The translations under genes were made by a program, and so were the position numbers. Shown one piece after another: positions 52,405-63,647 of a stretch of DNA of 64,000 bases (positions are counted from its first letter, which is position 1; the number at the start of each line of letters is the position of its first letter). Origin of the DNA: an uncultured Holophagaceae bacterium (GTDB lineage Bacteria; Acidobacteriota; Holophagae; Holophagales; Holophagaceae); the NCBI GenBank assembly GCA_903937385.1, contig CAIZZF010000005.1, positions 62,001 to 126,000 of the forward strand. The letters run 5' to 3'. The notes beneath the pieces were generated by a model. It saw only the letters and a list, made by a program, of their open reading frames with translations. It was not told the DNA's origin and made no database searches.

Positions 52405-52980
52405 TTAGGTCTTGAGGAACTCGACGATGGCCGCAAGGCGTTCCTCCAGCAGAAACTGCGTGAACTCCCGCCCTCGGCGTTTCTGATCGCCCCGTGTCTG
52501 AAAAATCCGCCGCTCACTATTGAAGCCGAAGCCAAACATCCGGTCGGGCTGCCCCCCCACGGTCAAACAAGAGGCCATGAACTTCTTCATCTCTGCTTGA
52601 GTGAAGAGCAAGGTGCAGTCCTGATACCAATCCTGATTGACGGGCGCGGTGCGGCTGGGGTCCGGTGCATAGGTGCCAAAGAGCAGAAAGAAGTCGGCCT
52701 CTTTTGGGACTTCGAAGCGATTGAACCAGGTCTCGAATTTAAACCGTTTCGTCGTCTCACGTTTGGGCGGTTCCGAGAGATACGTGCGCGAGGCCTTGAT
52801 CTGCAACGTCGTCGTCGCCGATTTGCCGCCCGCCGCCCGGCGGGTGATCGCCAGGTCGAAGCCCTTTTCTTGCCGAGAGACCGGCACCAACACCGAAAAG
52901 CCTTGGGCCTTGGGCAGCAGCTTCTGCAGGCGGTTGGCCAGAATGAATTCGGGCCATTGCAGGGTGAAGACTGGATCCAT
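52405..52980 (-). CDS. PD-(D/E)XK-like nuclease candidate, helicase partner
   Basis: 191 residues from an ATG eight bases after the helicase stop, with AGGGG upstream. FPEFILANRL-like helix (actual QWPEFILANRLQKLLP), then KGFDLAITRR and TTLQIKASRTYL give Glu, Asp, and Q-x-K in the order and spacing of a PD-(D/E)XK endonuclease core. The rest holds long stretches rich in Phe and Arg. It would supply nuclease activity to the adjoining SF1 helicase. Catalytic residues are inferred by eye. Confidence 0.6.
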   Translation of the reverse strand: MDPVFTLQWPEFILANRLQKLLPKAQGFSVLVPVSRQEKGFDLAITRRAAGGKSATTTLQIKASRTYLSEPPKRETTKRFKFETWFNRFEVPKEADFFLLFGTYAPDPSRTAPVNQDWYQDCTLLFTQAEMKKFMASCLTVGGQPDRMFGFGFNSERRIFQTRGDQKRRGREFTQFLLEERLAAIVEFLKT

Positions 52981-52988
52981 GACTGCCC

Positions 52989-55214
52989 CTAGGGAAGACT
53001 TCGGTTCGTGGTGGTTGGGCTGGGCAGGAACACGGTGGTGAAGGCGGTCTGGATCCGAGGCAACTCCGAGGGTGGGATGGTGGCAGGGTCCGCCAGCCAA
53101 GCTCTCATCTCCTGGTAGGACACCCCCAAGGCTCGGCGCAACAAATGGGTCTGGTCGGGCCCATAGTGCTGAGCCAGGGCGACCAAGAGGCCGCCTGCTG
53201 GGACTCCAACCTGCCCCGTGGCGGCGACTGGATCCTTCGGGGCCACCCTGTTCTCTTCTTCAGATGGAGCTTGGCTGACTGGCTCTGGGTTCTGGTCTGC
53301 TGCTTCTGGCTTCGGAGGCGGCCTCACTGGCAGCAGGGCCTTTTGAATGCGGATCCCTCCAGTTGGGGCCGTTGTTCGCTCTTGGACCTCCTCGATGGAT
53401 TGGGCGGCCTTCATGATGGAGGCCAGCCGCCCCAACAAGGGGTTGTGCTTGCGATCTCCAGGGGAGAGGTGCACCACCAAGCGAGCCTGGGCCCGGCTCA
53501 GCGCCACATTGATCAGGCAGGCCATCGCGGGGCTCTTCAGCCACTCGCTATCGCCTGACACTGGATCGAAAAAGACCGTGTGACATTCCATGCCCTGCGC
53601 TCGGTGCACGGTGGAGACCCGGACCTTCTTGAACTCCGGTTGGCCCTGTTCCTCCGCCAAGCGCCGGAGCAGACTCCGCAGCAGCGCCCGCTGGGCCCGG
53701 AACGGCGTCAGCACCAGCATGTCCTTCGCAGGAAGGTGGGGCAGCAGTTCGGCAATGCGGTCAACGATCTGCGTCGCCGACGGATAGCGGATGGGGCCGC
53801 CATAGGCCTGACTCCATTTCCATTCCTCGGCCACTGGCTCCAGATGCAGATGACGGCGGAAGGTGGGTGTGGTCGGCATCCGGCGGAAGCGGCGCCACTC
53901 CAGGTTGGCGTGGCAGTCTTCGGCCACCTTCAAACGGCCCTGGTAGAACAGGTCACTCACCACTCGGCAGATGGGCTCGGCCATGCGGGACTGCTCTTCG
54001 AGAAAGCAGGTGCCATGCACTTCCCGGTCCAGCAAATCGAACATCGAGTGCGCGAACAGCAGGTCAACCTCATCGTCTTCCGATTGGGCGACCGGCCGAA
54101 GCTGCTGGGGATCTCCCGCGAAGAGCACCCGCCGCCCCAAGGGCGCCAGCAAGAGGGCATGGGCGAGACCAACCTGACTGGACTCATCAAAGACCAGATA
54201 ATCAAACTGGGGGCACTCGCACAGGTCCTTCAAGCCAAAGGCAGCCCGCGTGGTGGTCATGGCCACCAGGCTGGACTTGGCCACCAGTTGGAGCACCTGG
54301 GCTTTCATTTCCGCCCGCAGCCCCTCGTCCCGCTCTTTCCAGCGAGCGAAGGCCTGGATGTCCTCGGGATCGGGCTTCTTGGCTTCGAGTTCGGCCAGTT
54401 CTCGAATCAGGTACTTGTTCAGGGCCGGGAGCAGGTGCTCGCGGCCCTCGTATTGAGAAGCGACGAAACGACTGCCTAACCGCTGGCATTTCCCCCGGAG
54501 GGACTCGCAGCGGCCCTCGGTAGCGCTCATCACCTGCAAAGCCTTATCGACGGCCACCAGGGCTTGGTCCACCGCTGAATTCGTGGTGGACAGGAGGAGC
54601 ACCTTCGCTTTGGGTTTGCGGAGCAGGAGGTGCGCCAGCAGATAGCCCAAGGTATGGGTCTTACCGGTGCCCGGCGGCCCCCACAGAAAGCTGACCTCTC
54701 GCGCCAGCAGGTCGAAGCTGAGGGCCTGGCTGGGCCGCAAGGGGACTTTGGGGGCGACCGGCCTCGGGACCGCGTTCGGGTCGGTAGCTGGGTTTCGGAG
54801 GGGGCCTTGAATCCAGGCGTGGACCTCGCGGACCCAGGCCATATCCTTCCAGGCGTCCTGCACCTTTTCCAGGTAGCGAGCCGGATAGATCAACAGGTGG
54901 CCCCCGGCGTCGGGGGGCGGGGCTACGCAATAGCGCAGGGTGATCTGGTTCTCTTCCGGCAGGACGCTCAGGATGTCGGCACTGCCCTTCACTGGTTCGG
55001 GCCACCAGACCTTCCCGGCTTCGAGGCTTTCATCAAGCACTTCGCCCCGCCGGGACTGGGCCGACACCTTCAACACCCAGAAGGCCCCCTCTCGGCGCCG
55101 CTCCTCGACCCGCAGCACTAAGGGCTTAGAGCACCGTTCTAGCTCAGCACCAGTCGCTGCCAGCATCTGCGCCTGTAGTTCCTCTGTGCCCCATTCGAAT
55201 ATCTGCTCGGGCAT
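52989..55214 (-). CDS. SF1B (UPF1/DNA2-like) helicase
   Basis: 741 residues. Walker A FLWGPPGTGKTHT near residue 190, motif II YLVFDESSQVGL (DES-type), motif III GDPQQLRPVAQ, motif V-VI region VSTVHRAQGMECHTVFFD and LINVALSRAQARLVVH define an Upf1/Dna2-type superfamily 1 helicase. The N-terminal ~170 residues are a beta-rich domain that may bind nucleic acid. A Pro-rich linker (VRPPPKPEAADQN) leads to a C-terminal helical region. It forms a unit with the nuclease-like and the 138-residue genes that follow. Role in phage defence is plausible but unproven. Confidence 0.85.
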   Translation of the reverse strand: MPEQIFEWGTEELQAQMLAATGAELERCSKPLVLRVEERRREGAFWVLKVSAQSRRGEVLDESLEAGKVWWPEPVKGSADILSVLPEENQITLRYCVAPPPDAGGHLLIYPARYLEKVQDAWKDMAWVREVHAWIQGPLRNPATDPNAVPRPVAPKVPLRPSQALSFDLLAREVSFLWGPPGTGKTHTLGYLLAHLLLRKPKAKVLLLSTTNSAVDQALVAVDKALQVMSATEGRCESLRGKCQRLGSRFVASQYEGREHLLPALNKYLIRELAELEAKKPDPEDIQAFARWKERDEGLRAEMKAQVLQLVAKSSLVAMTTTRAAFGLKDLCECPQFDYLVFDESSQVGLAHALLLAPLGRRVLFAGDPQQLRPVAQSEDDEVDLLFAHSMFDLLDREVHGTCFLEEQSRMAEPICRVVSDLFYQGRLKVAEDCHANLEWRRFRRMPTTPTFRRHLHLEPVAEEWKWSQAYGGPIRYPSATQIVDRIAELLPHLPAKDMLVLTPFRAQRALLRSLLRRLAEEQGQPEFKKVRVSTVHRAQGMECHTVFFDPVSGDSEWLKSPAMACLINVALSRAQARLVVHLSPGDRKHNPLLGRLASIMKAAQSIEEVQERTTAPTGGIRIQKALLPVRPPPKPEAADQNPEPVSQAPSEEENRVAPKDPVAATGQVGVPAGGLLVALAQHYGPDQTHLLRRALGVSYQEMRAWLADPATIPPSELPRIQTAFTTVFLPSPTTTNRSLP

Positions 55215-55347
55215 GCCGTTACCCTTCCCCCATCGGTCTGCTTCATTCCTGATCTGCTCCTCAGCTTACCTGGCCCCTGGCGCCAAAAACTGTCGAATCC
55301 CTGCGCCCCCACCCATGCCACCTGCGCCTGCCCTATATGCTCTAGGA

Positions 55348-56160
55348 ATGCCTGAACTGCCGGAAGTCGAAACCACCCGCCTGGGCCTGGTCCCCCACCT
55401 GGAGGGACGCCAGATCAAGTCAGTGCGCCTGCGCCGGGCCGACCTGCGCTGGCCAATTCCCCGCGAGATCAAGACCCTCCTGCCCGGCCAGCCCATCCTT
55501 GGCCTACGCCGTCGAGCCAAATACCTGCTGCTGGATGTGCCCTCAGGCAGTGCCCTCATCCACCTGGGCATGTCGGGTTGCCTGCGCCTGGTGGACCAGG
55601 CCCAACCCATCGGCCGCCATGACCATGTGGACCTAGTCCTCGATTCCGGCCAAAGCATTCGCTTCACAGATCCCCGCCGCTTTGGTTGCCTGCTCTGGCA
55701 GCCGCTAGGCCAAACCCATGACCTGCTGCGCGACCTGGGGCCGGAACCACTGACAGCGGAATGTTCTGGCGAGTATCTCTTTGCCCGCAGCCGCCAGCGC
55801 ACGGCCAGTGTCAAAACGTTCCTGATGGACCAGGGGATCGTCGTGGGGGTTGGCAACATATACGCCGTGGAGACGCTGTTCCGCGCCGGAATTGCTCCTG
55901 GCCGTGCCGCAGGCAGGGTATCCAAAGCGCGCTATAGCCGGTTGGCAGAGGCCATCAAGACGGTACTCGCCGAGGCGATCCGTTCGGGTGGCACCACGCT
56001 TCGAGACTTCCTGCACCTGGACGGTATGCCGGGCTATTTCAAGCAGGAGTTGTTGGTCTATGGTCGGGAAGGACAGCCGTGCCTCGCTTGTGGTCGAACC
56101 CTAAGCGGAACTCGGTTGGGCAACCGAGCCACAGTCTGGTGCGGTCACTGTCAGCGGTGA
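55348..56160 (+). CDS. mutM: Formamidopyrimidine-DNA glycosylase (Fpg/MutM)
   Basis: 270 residues. Starts with PELPEVETTR (catalytic Pro2 and Glu3), contains HLGMSG and FTDPRRFG, the helix-two-turns-helix region GIVVGVGNIYAVETLFRAGI, and ends with a C4 zinc finger (CLACGRTL...WCGHCQR). Excises 8-oxoguanine from DNA. AGGA abuts the ATG, and a TATATGCT box lies only 8-13 bases upstream, so the transcript may be leaderless or nearly so. It diverges from the helicase operon. Confidence 0.93.
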   Translation: MPELPEVETTRLGLVPHLEGRQIKSVRLRRADLRWPIPREIKTLLPGQPILGLRRRAKYLLLDVPSGSALIHLGMSGCLRLVDQAQPIGRHDHVDLVLDSGQSIRFTDPRRFGCLLWQPLGQTHDLLRDLGPEPLTAECSGEYLFARSRQRTASVKTFLMDQGIVVGVGNIYAVETLFRAGIAPGRAAGRVSKARYSRLAEAIKTVLAEAIRSGGTTLRDFLHLDGMPGYFKQELLVYGREGQPCLACGRTLSGTRLGNRATVWCGHCQR

Positions 56161-56548
56161 CGGGTGCCCTGTCCCCTGCTTCGGCCAGAATGTTTCACTC
56201 TGCCTGGTTGCTCGCCGCTTCGCCCTGGGCATCAACAGCGGCCAGCAGGGTGGCTACCTGCGAAGAACATTTTACCAACCCAACCGACGAACCCAAGAAG
56301 CAGGAGCAGCGCCAACAGGTGGGGTCCGAAGCCCAGGAGAGTCAGCAGCACCAGTACTCCAAGCAGACCTTTCAACATCGGTTTCCCAGGGGACGGAGGC
56401 CCAAAATCAGGGTCCATTGGTAGACCTGACAAAAAATGTCGACTCCATGGAGCTACCTTGGGGTCATGGCTACCGCAGGCCTAACTGCCGATGCCTGGGC
56501 GCCCCAAGCTCAAAACATTCTCCAGGACCTGAGGTCGAGCGTTTTCCC
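56161..56548. other. Region between mutM and the YqaJ-type gene
   Basis: No conserved gene. A 48-codon hydrophobic frame (56232-56378, minus strand) is listed separately. The DNA just upstream of 56549 has only a weak ribosome-binding site, GAGG far from the ATG. Confidence 0.35.
56232..56378 (-). CDS. Possible 48-residue membrane protein
   Basis: MLKGLLGVLVLLTLLGF and LLALLLLLGFVGWVGKMFF give two hydrophobic segments with few polar residues, preceded by a GGGA Shine-Dalgarno-like sequence at 6-7 bases. It could be a small membrane protein, or chance in a GC-rich region. It has no homologue known to me. Confidence 0.3.
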   Translation of the reverse strand: MLKGLLGVLVLLTLLGFGPHLLALLLLLGFVGWVGKMFFAGSHPAGRC

Positions 56549-57172
56549 ATGAAAAAAGTCACGATCACAAACGCCAATGCCGCCGAAAACCGCGAGGATT
56601 GGCTTACGCTGCGCCGCCAACACCTTACTGCCACGGACTGGCCGAAAATCACTGGCACCAGCCGGTGGGGTACCGCTGAAGATGTGGCTTGGGACAAACT
56701 GAATCCGGCTCCTGGTGGGGAGTACAAGTCCAACCTGCCCATGCAAGTTGGGACCGACCTTGAACCCCTGATTATTAACCTGGCCAAGAACGTTTTGGGA
56801 CGAGGGGAGTATCTCTCGCAGGCCTTCCTGGCCCGCCGCCACATGGGGTTTACCCCGGATTTGATCCGGCTCCACAAGACTGCCGATTGGGTCCTGGGGG
56901 AGATCAAGGTATCCGTTGCGGAATGGGGCGGAGCCGTGCCCCGGGACTATCTGGATCAGGTCCGGTTTCAAGCCACCGTGCTGGGCCTAGACCATGTCCA
57001 GGTATTCCACCTCCAACTGACAAGTTGGGGCGAGGGCTTACGTCTGATCAAGCTGGGCAAGATCCCACCCGAGCGCTTGGCTGTGTATCAAGTGGAAGTG
57101 AGTGCAACCGAGCGGCAGCGCATTGAGCGGCAGTCGTTACGTTGGTGGCAGGAGAATATTCTGTGTGCCTAG
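56549..57172 (+). CDS. YqaJ/lambda-exonuclease-like recombinase nuclease
   Basis: 207 residues. WLTLRRQHLTATDWPKI, GTDLEPLIINLAKN, FTPDLIRLHKTADWVLGEIKVS and DQVRFQATVLGLDHVQV match the YqaJ viral recombinase family, a 5'-3' exonuclease with the PD-(D/E)XK core (Asp in TPDLI, Glu and Lys in GEIK). Such enzymes pair with a single-strand annealing protein on phages and islands. None is seen nearby. It converges on the helicase-HNH gene with only 29 bases between stops. Confidence 0.75.
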   Translation: MKKVTITNANAAENREDWLTLRRQHLTATDWPKITGTSRWGTAEDVAWDKLNPAPGGEYKSNLPMQVGTDLEPLIINLAKNVLGRGEYLSQAFLARRHMGFTPDLIRLHKTADWVLGEIKVSVAEWGGAVPRDYLDQVRFQATVLGLDHVQVFHLQLTSWGEGLRLIKLGKIPPERLAVYQVEVSATERQRIERQSLRWWQENILCA

Positions 57173-57201
57173 TTCCTTTACTCGGCTAGCGATGCTCCGC
57201 T

Positions 57202-59757
57202 CTAGTTGCGGATGACCAGTTCTTCCACGTGAGCACAGCCCAAATCTTGCGCAATGTGGCTGAGCAATTCAGCCTTGTGCTGAAGCAGCCAGGCTGGATT
57301 ATTGGGGCTAAACAACACAATCTCCCAGGTGGAATAGTGCTTACCGTTCCTCTTTTGGCTGATCTTCACTTCGCAGACGGCGCCGCAATGATAATAGAAG
57401 TTCACTAGCCGACGCAGTGCGCGCTCGGTTTCTTCGCCACGGTTGCCACTAAGGAAAGTCGGCGGCTTCGGCCCTTGGAGGGGGGTCTTGTGGGGGCGGA
57501 AATCAATGTCGTTGACGCCCTTGTACCGCCCGCCATTGCAAACACTGCAGAGGGTTTGTAAGTTGTCGAGCCGGGTGGCCCCACCATGGTTTCTAGACAG
57601 GATGTGGTCGGCCTGGAGTTTCACGCCTTTCCCGCTGACCCCACAGGCCAGGCAGGTGTGACTGTCGCGGGAGAACACCTGCTTATAAAGGGCCTCCTGC
57701 TGCTCCTGATCGAGGTTGTCTGGTTGGGGAACGAAAGTGGGTGGTCTCGTCGGCTGGGTAGGTCCATATTTTTTAACCCGCCACAGCCTGAGCAGAGCGG
57801 CATTGAAATCCTGCTGGAACCAGTCGAAGTTATCCTTGTAGAAGACGCTCCAGAGGTTTCCCTCTTTCCTAAATTCCGCCTGAAGCGCATCCAATTGGTG
57901 CGGTATCGGTTGGCTATAGAGGTCCGCCGCCAACTGATCCAGATCAAAGCGGTCGCGTTCCGCGAAGGCAAGGAAGTCTGGGCGTGCCCCATTGCTGCCC
58001 ATATGGCGAGCCAAGCTAGTTAAGTTTTGCGAAAGACTATTCCCAAGATCATCCGACCCGCCTCCAAAGTACTGCGAGACCCACTGCTGAACCTGTGGTT
58101 CCACCCAGTCTGCAGCCAGACCTTCCTTCCCCCATTCCTCTGACATCTTCGCGAATTCTAATTGAAGGAATTTGTCATAGTTCTCTTTTGAATTCGCGAA
58201 GACCATTACGAACTCTCTGACCCGTTCCGTGGTTTCGACCCCTTCGTCGATGGTCGCGACCGAATATTCCGTCTGATACCAACCTACCGGAATGTGTTCC
58301 AGGAACGCCTTTTGATCTGGGACACCGGGGTTATCGATACGGTGAATTAGGTTTTCGACAAGTTGAATCGAGATGTAGTCCAGGGGTTTGTGACCACGCA
58401 CCGGTGTATTGGCTTCAGCGAGCCCACCCTTGGTATCCGGTTTCACCCAGATATCCAGGAGGTGTTTCCATTTATCGACGAAGAGGACGATGTTGGCTTG
58501 GTCCTTGGCAGCACCGCCGCCAGCCTTCTTGCCCCGAAGGCCTCTACCAATCATCTGCGTCAACAGAATGGAACTGGTCGTCTGCCGGGTGACAAAGATG
58601 GTTCGGGTATCGGGGACGTCTGTCCCCTCCGTCAGCATCCTCACATTGATGAGCACATCCACTTCGTTGGCTTTAAAGCGTCGGATGGTTTCAGCATTCT
58701 CCACTGTAGTGGTGCTGCGCTGGAGACCTGCCTCATCCTGCACCCCATCCACCCGTGAAAACACGGCTTCCGCCCGAATGTTTTGTTTCCTGAGTTTGTC
58801 CTTTAGGTAAAGACACTGGAACCAACGATCAGCGAAGATGATCGTCTTCCCGTATTTGGCTTTGTTGGTAATGTACTCGTTCACGATGTAATCGTTGCGC
58901 AGGGAATTCCGCGCCAACAACTCCACAATGTCCTTGGGCATATCTTTATGCTCTTGGACCAGCCTTCGATACAGGTCGTTATCCACTTCGAGTTCTAAGC
59001 CCGTGGGCATCTCGACAAAGACAGGTTTCGCTAGAATATTCTGGGCAATCAGGTTGGCTTGCTCAGCCTTATAGACGACGCCATCAGAAAAAATCTTGCC
59101 GAACCATCCCCGTTTTGATTCGTCGGTATAGGTCGGGGTCGCAGTCAGACCCAGCAAGGTCATATCCGGTACGAGTTCTCTCATGCGATCCAGGAGTTTG
59201 CGACAACCATAGGCAGGGGCGTGGTGCGCTTCGTCGAGGACTACCATGAGTCCGTTCTTGCGGGCTTCCCGGACGAACACCTCCAGGTTGGTGACAAAGC
59301 GTTCCCCTGTAATCCCGAGCGACTCCTTGTTCAGTGCCGAGGTTGCGGTCTGGCTGGTGATGATGACCACATCGTCAGTGGTTGCAATTGAATGGACCTG
59401 GTCATGCGAGGGGTGACTGGAGACCACTCGAAGATTGAGAAATTTTGCTGGAGGAGGAATATGCCGGGCATTGCTAGCAAACGACTCGAAGGCCTGATCC
59501 AGCAAGTGAAATGACTGCGCCAACCAGAGTACCTTGATGTTTTTGGCAAAGACTTTTCGGGCGATCCAGTTCACTGAGGTAAAGGTTTTCCCAGCGCCAG
59601 TTGGGAGCACAAGCAAAGCAGACTTAGGCTCTCCTGCCTTGAAGGAGAAGAGCTTGTCCATGGCTTTGAAGGCTTCTTGTTGATGCGGGAAGGGACTCCT
59701 GCCATCGCCCGGTTCTTTGCGTAGCTCGTCGAGATCGATAGAGCAGTATTCCGTCAT
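57202..59757 (-). CDS. SF2 DEAD/DEAH helicase fused to an HNH endonuclease
   Basis: About 851 residues from an ATG with GGAG five bases upstream; a GTG two codons earlier is the alternative. An N-terminal SF2 (type I restriction/UvrB-like) helicase shows VLPTGAGKTFT (motif I), LDEAHHA (motif II), LTATPTY (III), VLINVRMLTEGTDVPDTRTI and MIGRGLRG (motifs V-VI). The C-terminal third has an HNH nuclease domain: CLACGVSGKGVKLQADHILSR, then LDNLQTLCSVCNGGR. The ~30 kDa middle is unassigned. Helicase plus nuclease in one chain is a common layout for anti-phage effectors. It is preceded by the IS21-split gene, probably its partner. Confidence 0.85.
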   Translation of the reverse strand: MTEYCSIDLDELRKEPGDGRSPFPHQQEAFKAMDKLFSFKAGEPKSALLVLPTGAGKTFTSVNWIARKVFAKNIKVLWLAQSFHLLDQAFESFASNARHIPPPAKFLNLRVVSSHPSHDQVHSIATTDDVVIITSQTATSALNKESLGITGERFVTNLEVFVREARKNGLMVVLDEAHHAPAYGCRKLLDRMRELVPDMTLLGLTATPTYTDESKRGWFGKIFSDGVVYKAEQANLIAQNILAKPVFVEMPTGLELEVDNDLYRRLVQEHKDMPKDIVELLARNSLRNDYIVNEYITNKAKYGKTIIFADRWFQCLYLKDKLRKQNIRAEAVFSRVDGVQDEAGLQRSTTTVENAETIRRFKANEVDVLINVRMLTEGTDVPDTRTIFVTRQTTSSILLTQMIGRGLRGKKAGGGAAKDQANIVLFVDKWKHLLDIWVKPDTKGGLAEANTPVRGHKPLDYISIQLVENLIHRIDNPGVPDQKAFLEHIPVGWYQTEYSVATIDEGVETTERVREFVMVFANSKENYDKFLQLEFAKMSEEWGKEGLAADWVEPQVQQWVSQYFGGGSDDLGNSLSQNLTSLARHMGSNGARPDFLAFAERDRFDLDQLAADLYSQPIPHQLDALQAEFRKEGNLWSVFYKDNFDWFQQDFNAALLRLWRVKKYGPTQPTRPPTFVPQPDNLDQEQQEALYKQVFSRDSHTCLACGVSGKGVKLQADHILSRNHGGATRLDNLQTLCSVCNGGRYKGVNDIDFRPHKTPLQGPKPPTFLSGNRGEETERALRRLVNFYYHCGAVCEVKISQKRNGKHYSTWEIVLFSPNNPAWLLQHKAELLSHIAQDLGCAHVEELVIRN

Positions 59758-59831
59758 AAACACTCCGAGTAGGCCACACTAGGGCTTGCTACTGCGCAAA
59801 TTGTCCTGGTCAAAGCCTGAAGGCGGAAGCG

Positions 59832-60482
59832 TCAATCGCTTGGCCACTCAAAGCCTTCGACGTAAAGTTTAACCTTGTCGTCCAAGCCAAACTGATAAAG
59901 CTCGACCAGCAGTTTCATTCCAAGCTCTGCAAGTCCTGCTCCCTCCACCCGGAGGTACTCAACCTCATTCAAAGAACATTTCACCAACTTATGGCCATGG
60001 CGCTGCGCAAATTTAATGACCGTCCCCTGTTCTTGAATATTCCCATCACCGAGCAGGACCCAGTCCAAGCCAATGACCTCGTTCTCGACGGAGTATTGCA
60101 GATTGAGAAAGTCATCCTCGCTGCGGCCCTGCGGAACAAACATGAAGACCGCGAATCTAACCTCGCCTTGACCAAGTTGTAAGGCCTTCAAGACCGTTGG
60201 TATTTCTCGAACAGCGACAAGGGGAAAGCGCTCCGGATTGATATGACAAAAACTCACCTTGTCCTCTGGACCAAGCTCAGCCAGCGGAGGATTGAGTTCA
60301 ATCCCGAGGGCAAGCAATGAGTTGGTGATTCTCTGCTTTAGAGCTTTGGTCACCCGCTTGGCTCCAAAGTGCTGGGCCAGGCTGACCACTTTCTTCCATG
60401 GCTTCCTGCTCGAATTACGCCCTCTCAGCCATCGCAAGATTAGTTCCGCAGCCAATTCGTCGCTCTCATTAGTGCTTAAAGG
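59832..60482 (-). pseudogene. 3' fragment of a gene split by IS21
   Basis: This part encodes about 215 residues of an unrecognised protein, with mixed alpha/beta segments such as VSLAQHFGAKRVTKALKQR and DWVLLGDGNIQEQG. Its reading frame continues, without the IS, into the fragment at 62708-62853: joined across one copy of the AAAGG duplication it gives DARQP-LSTNESDEL, one uninterrupted frame of about 263 codons. It lies 74 bases upstream of the helicase-HNH gene, same strand, so the two probably formed a two-gene unit. Function unknown. Confidence 0.8.
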
Positions 60483-60612
60483 TGTCAAGCGACAGAACTT
60501 TTGACCCCCTGAACGACACGAATATTGACCCCCTTGGTTGATGTGGAACCGGTGGGGTGTCCGGAGCGGAGGCCGTAGGCCGCAGCGGAGGGCACCCCAC
60601 CGGTCGCGGCCT

Positions 60613-62639
<2,027 letters not shown>

Positions 62640-62707
62640 TGCTTCCCCCTTCCTCAGGGGGTCAATATTCGTGTCGCAGGGGGGTCAGTTTCTGATGTCG
62701 CCTGACA

Positions 62708-62853
62708 AAAGGCTGTCTTGCATCCGACTTGCCATCGGTGACTATCATCATGTCGCCATCGTCGAAGAGCATCTTAATAAGCCCGTCACCAATAGGGGCA
62801 TAACTGCCTTCCCGTCCGTCATCCAATTTGAACCGTTTGACCTCGATTGGCAT
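62708..62853 (-). pseudogene. 5' fragment of the gene split by IS21
   Basis: Encodes the first 48 codons: PIEVKRFKLDDGREGSYA, LIKMLFDDGDMMIVTDGKSD, then ends at the IS. It has an ATG at 62853. The downstream 215 codons are at 59832-60482. Together they would make an intact protein of about 263 residues. Confidence 0.8.
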
Positions 62854-62865
62854 TGCTGCACGTCC

Positions 62866-62986
62866 TTAGGGAGACAGTCGAAGGGACCGGAAGTTGTGGT
62901 TACGAGCTACCCTTAGGATATCTCTACTCGGAGCACAAATTACTTGAAGGCCTGAGAACGTTCGGAGATCGAGCCCCCTGGTGGCG
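62866..62986 (-). pseudogene. C-terminal relic of a DUF4258-type gene
   Basis: In frame on the minus strand, the segment reads GLDLRTFSGLQVICAPSRD, then ARNHNFRSLRLSP and a stop at 62866. It closely parallels the C-terminus of the DUF4258 gene at 63648-63938 (GIDLRPFAGLQVLCAPSG ... YRNHDFRSLRR). No intact N-terminal half is present. It immediately abuts the stop of the gene at 62987, as if that gene had recombined into an older DUF4258 copy. Confidence 0.65.
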
Positions 62987-63553
62987 CTAAAGGGGGTCGG
63001 TGAAGTCTGGCCAGCAAAAGACCTGACCTGCGTCATCATTCTCGGCCTCCCTACGAATGTTCTCCTGGCGAAGGGCTACCATCTGTTCTGATCGATCATA
63101 GGCTTCAACCAGAACGCCTTCCTTGAAGACCAGTTCGTGCACCTCCTCGTACTTCCAGGACAACTGCGTCCCCATGTGGACATAGAGTGCAGGAATGAAG
63201 TCAACCCCCAGCAACAGCTTCCCCGTGTACTTCAGCGGGTAGCCTAGATCCAGGTAGTGATTGTTGAACCAATCGCGACCTTCACCCTGACCTTTGGGTT
63301 TTACACCCTTGATGCTCGGACCTTTTTTTGGCGCATAGTCCTTCCCGGCCAGATAAATGTGAAGCTGATCCAACACGAGGTGGGAGTCCGAGATTGCAAA
63401 GCGTGCATAGAAACCTCGCCAACAAGCAGTACATGGCGCCACTGGTTCCAGCCCTAGCTGCGCAGGCCGGAACCAGGATTTATCGTCGCTGATCCCGGCA
63501 ATATCGAAGTCACGATCTTGATAGCGGAAGCCATCACTGATTTGGCCTGTCAT
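62987..63553 (-). CDS. Hypothetical protein upstream of the DUF4258 relic
   Basis: 188 residues from an ATG with GAGG eleven bases upstream. Aromatic-rich, mixed fold: FDIAGISDDKSWFRPAQ, FAISDSHLVLDQLHIYLAG, NNHYLDLGYPLKYTGKLLLG. No membrane segment, no clear catalytic site. The following ten bases hold the start of the relic reading, so its own 3' end may itself be an insertion point. Not recognised. Confidence 0.6.
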   Translation of the reverse strand: MTGQISDGFRYQDRDFDIAGISDDKSWFRPAQLGLEPVAPCTACWRGFYARFAISDSHLVLDQLHIYLAGKDYAPKKGPSIKGVKPKGQGEGRDWFNNHYLDLGYPLKYTGKLLLGVDFIPALYVHMGTQLSWKYEEVHELVFKEGVLVEAYDRSEQMVALRQENIRREAENDDAGQVFCWPDFTDPL

Positions 63554-63647
63554 GTCGAACCGACCTCGTTTCTCAATGTTCAAAGGAAAGCATTTGTGAG
63601 GCTATTGGGTCCCGGCCAGATTGGGGGGCCCAAGTCTTGCTGGCCAC

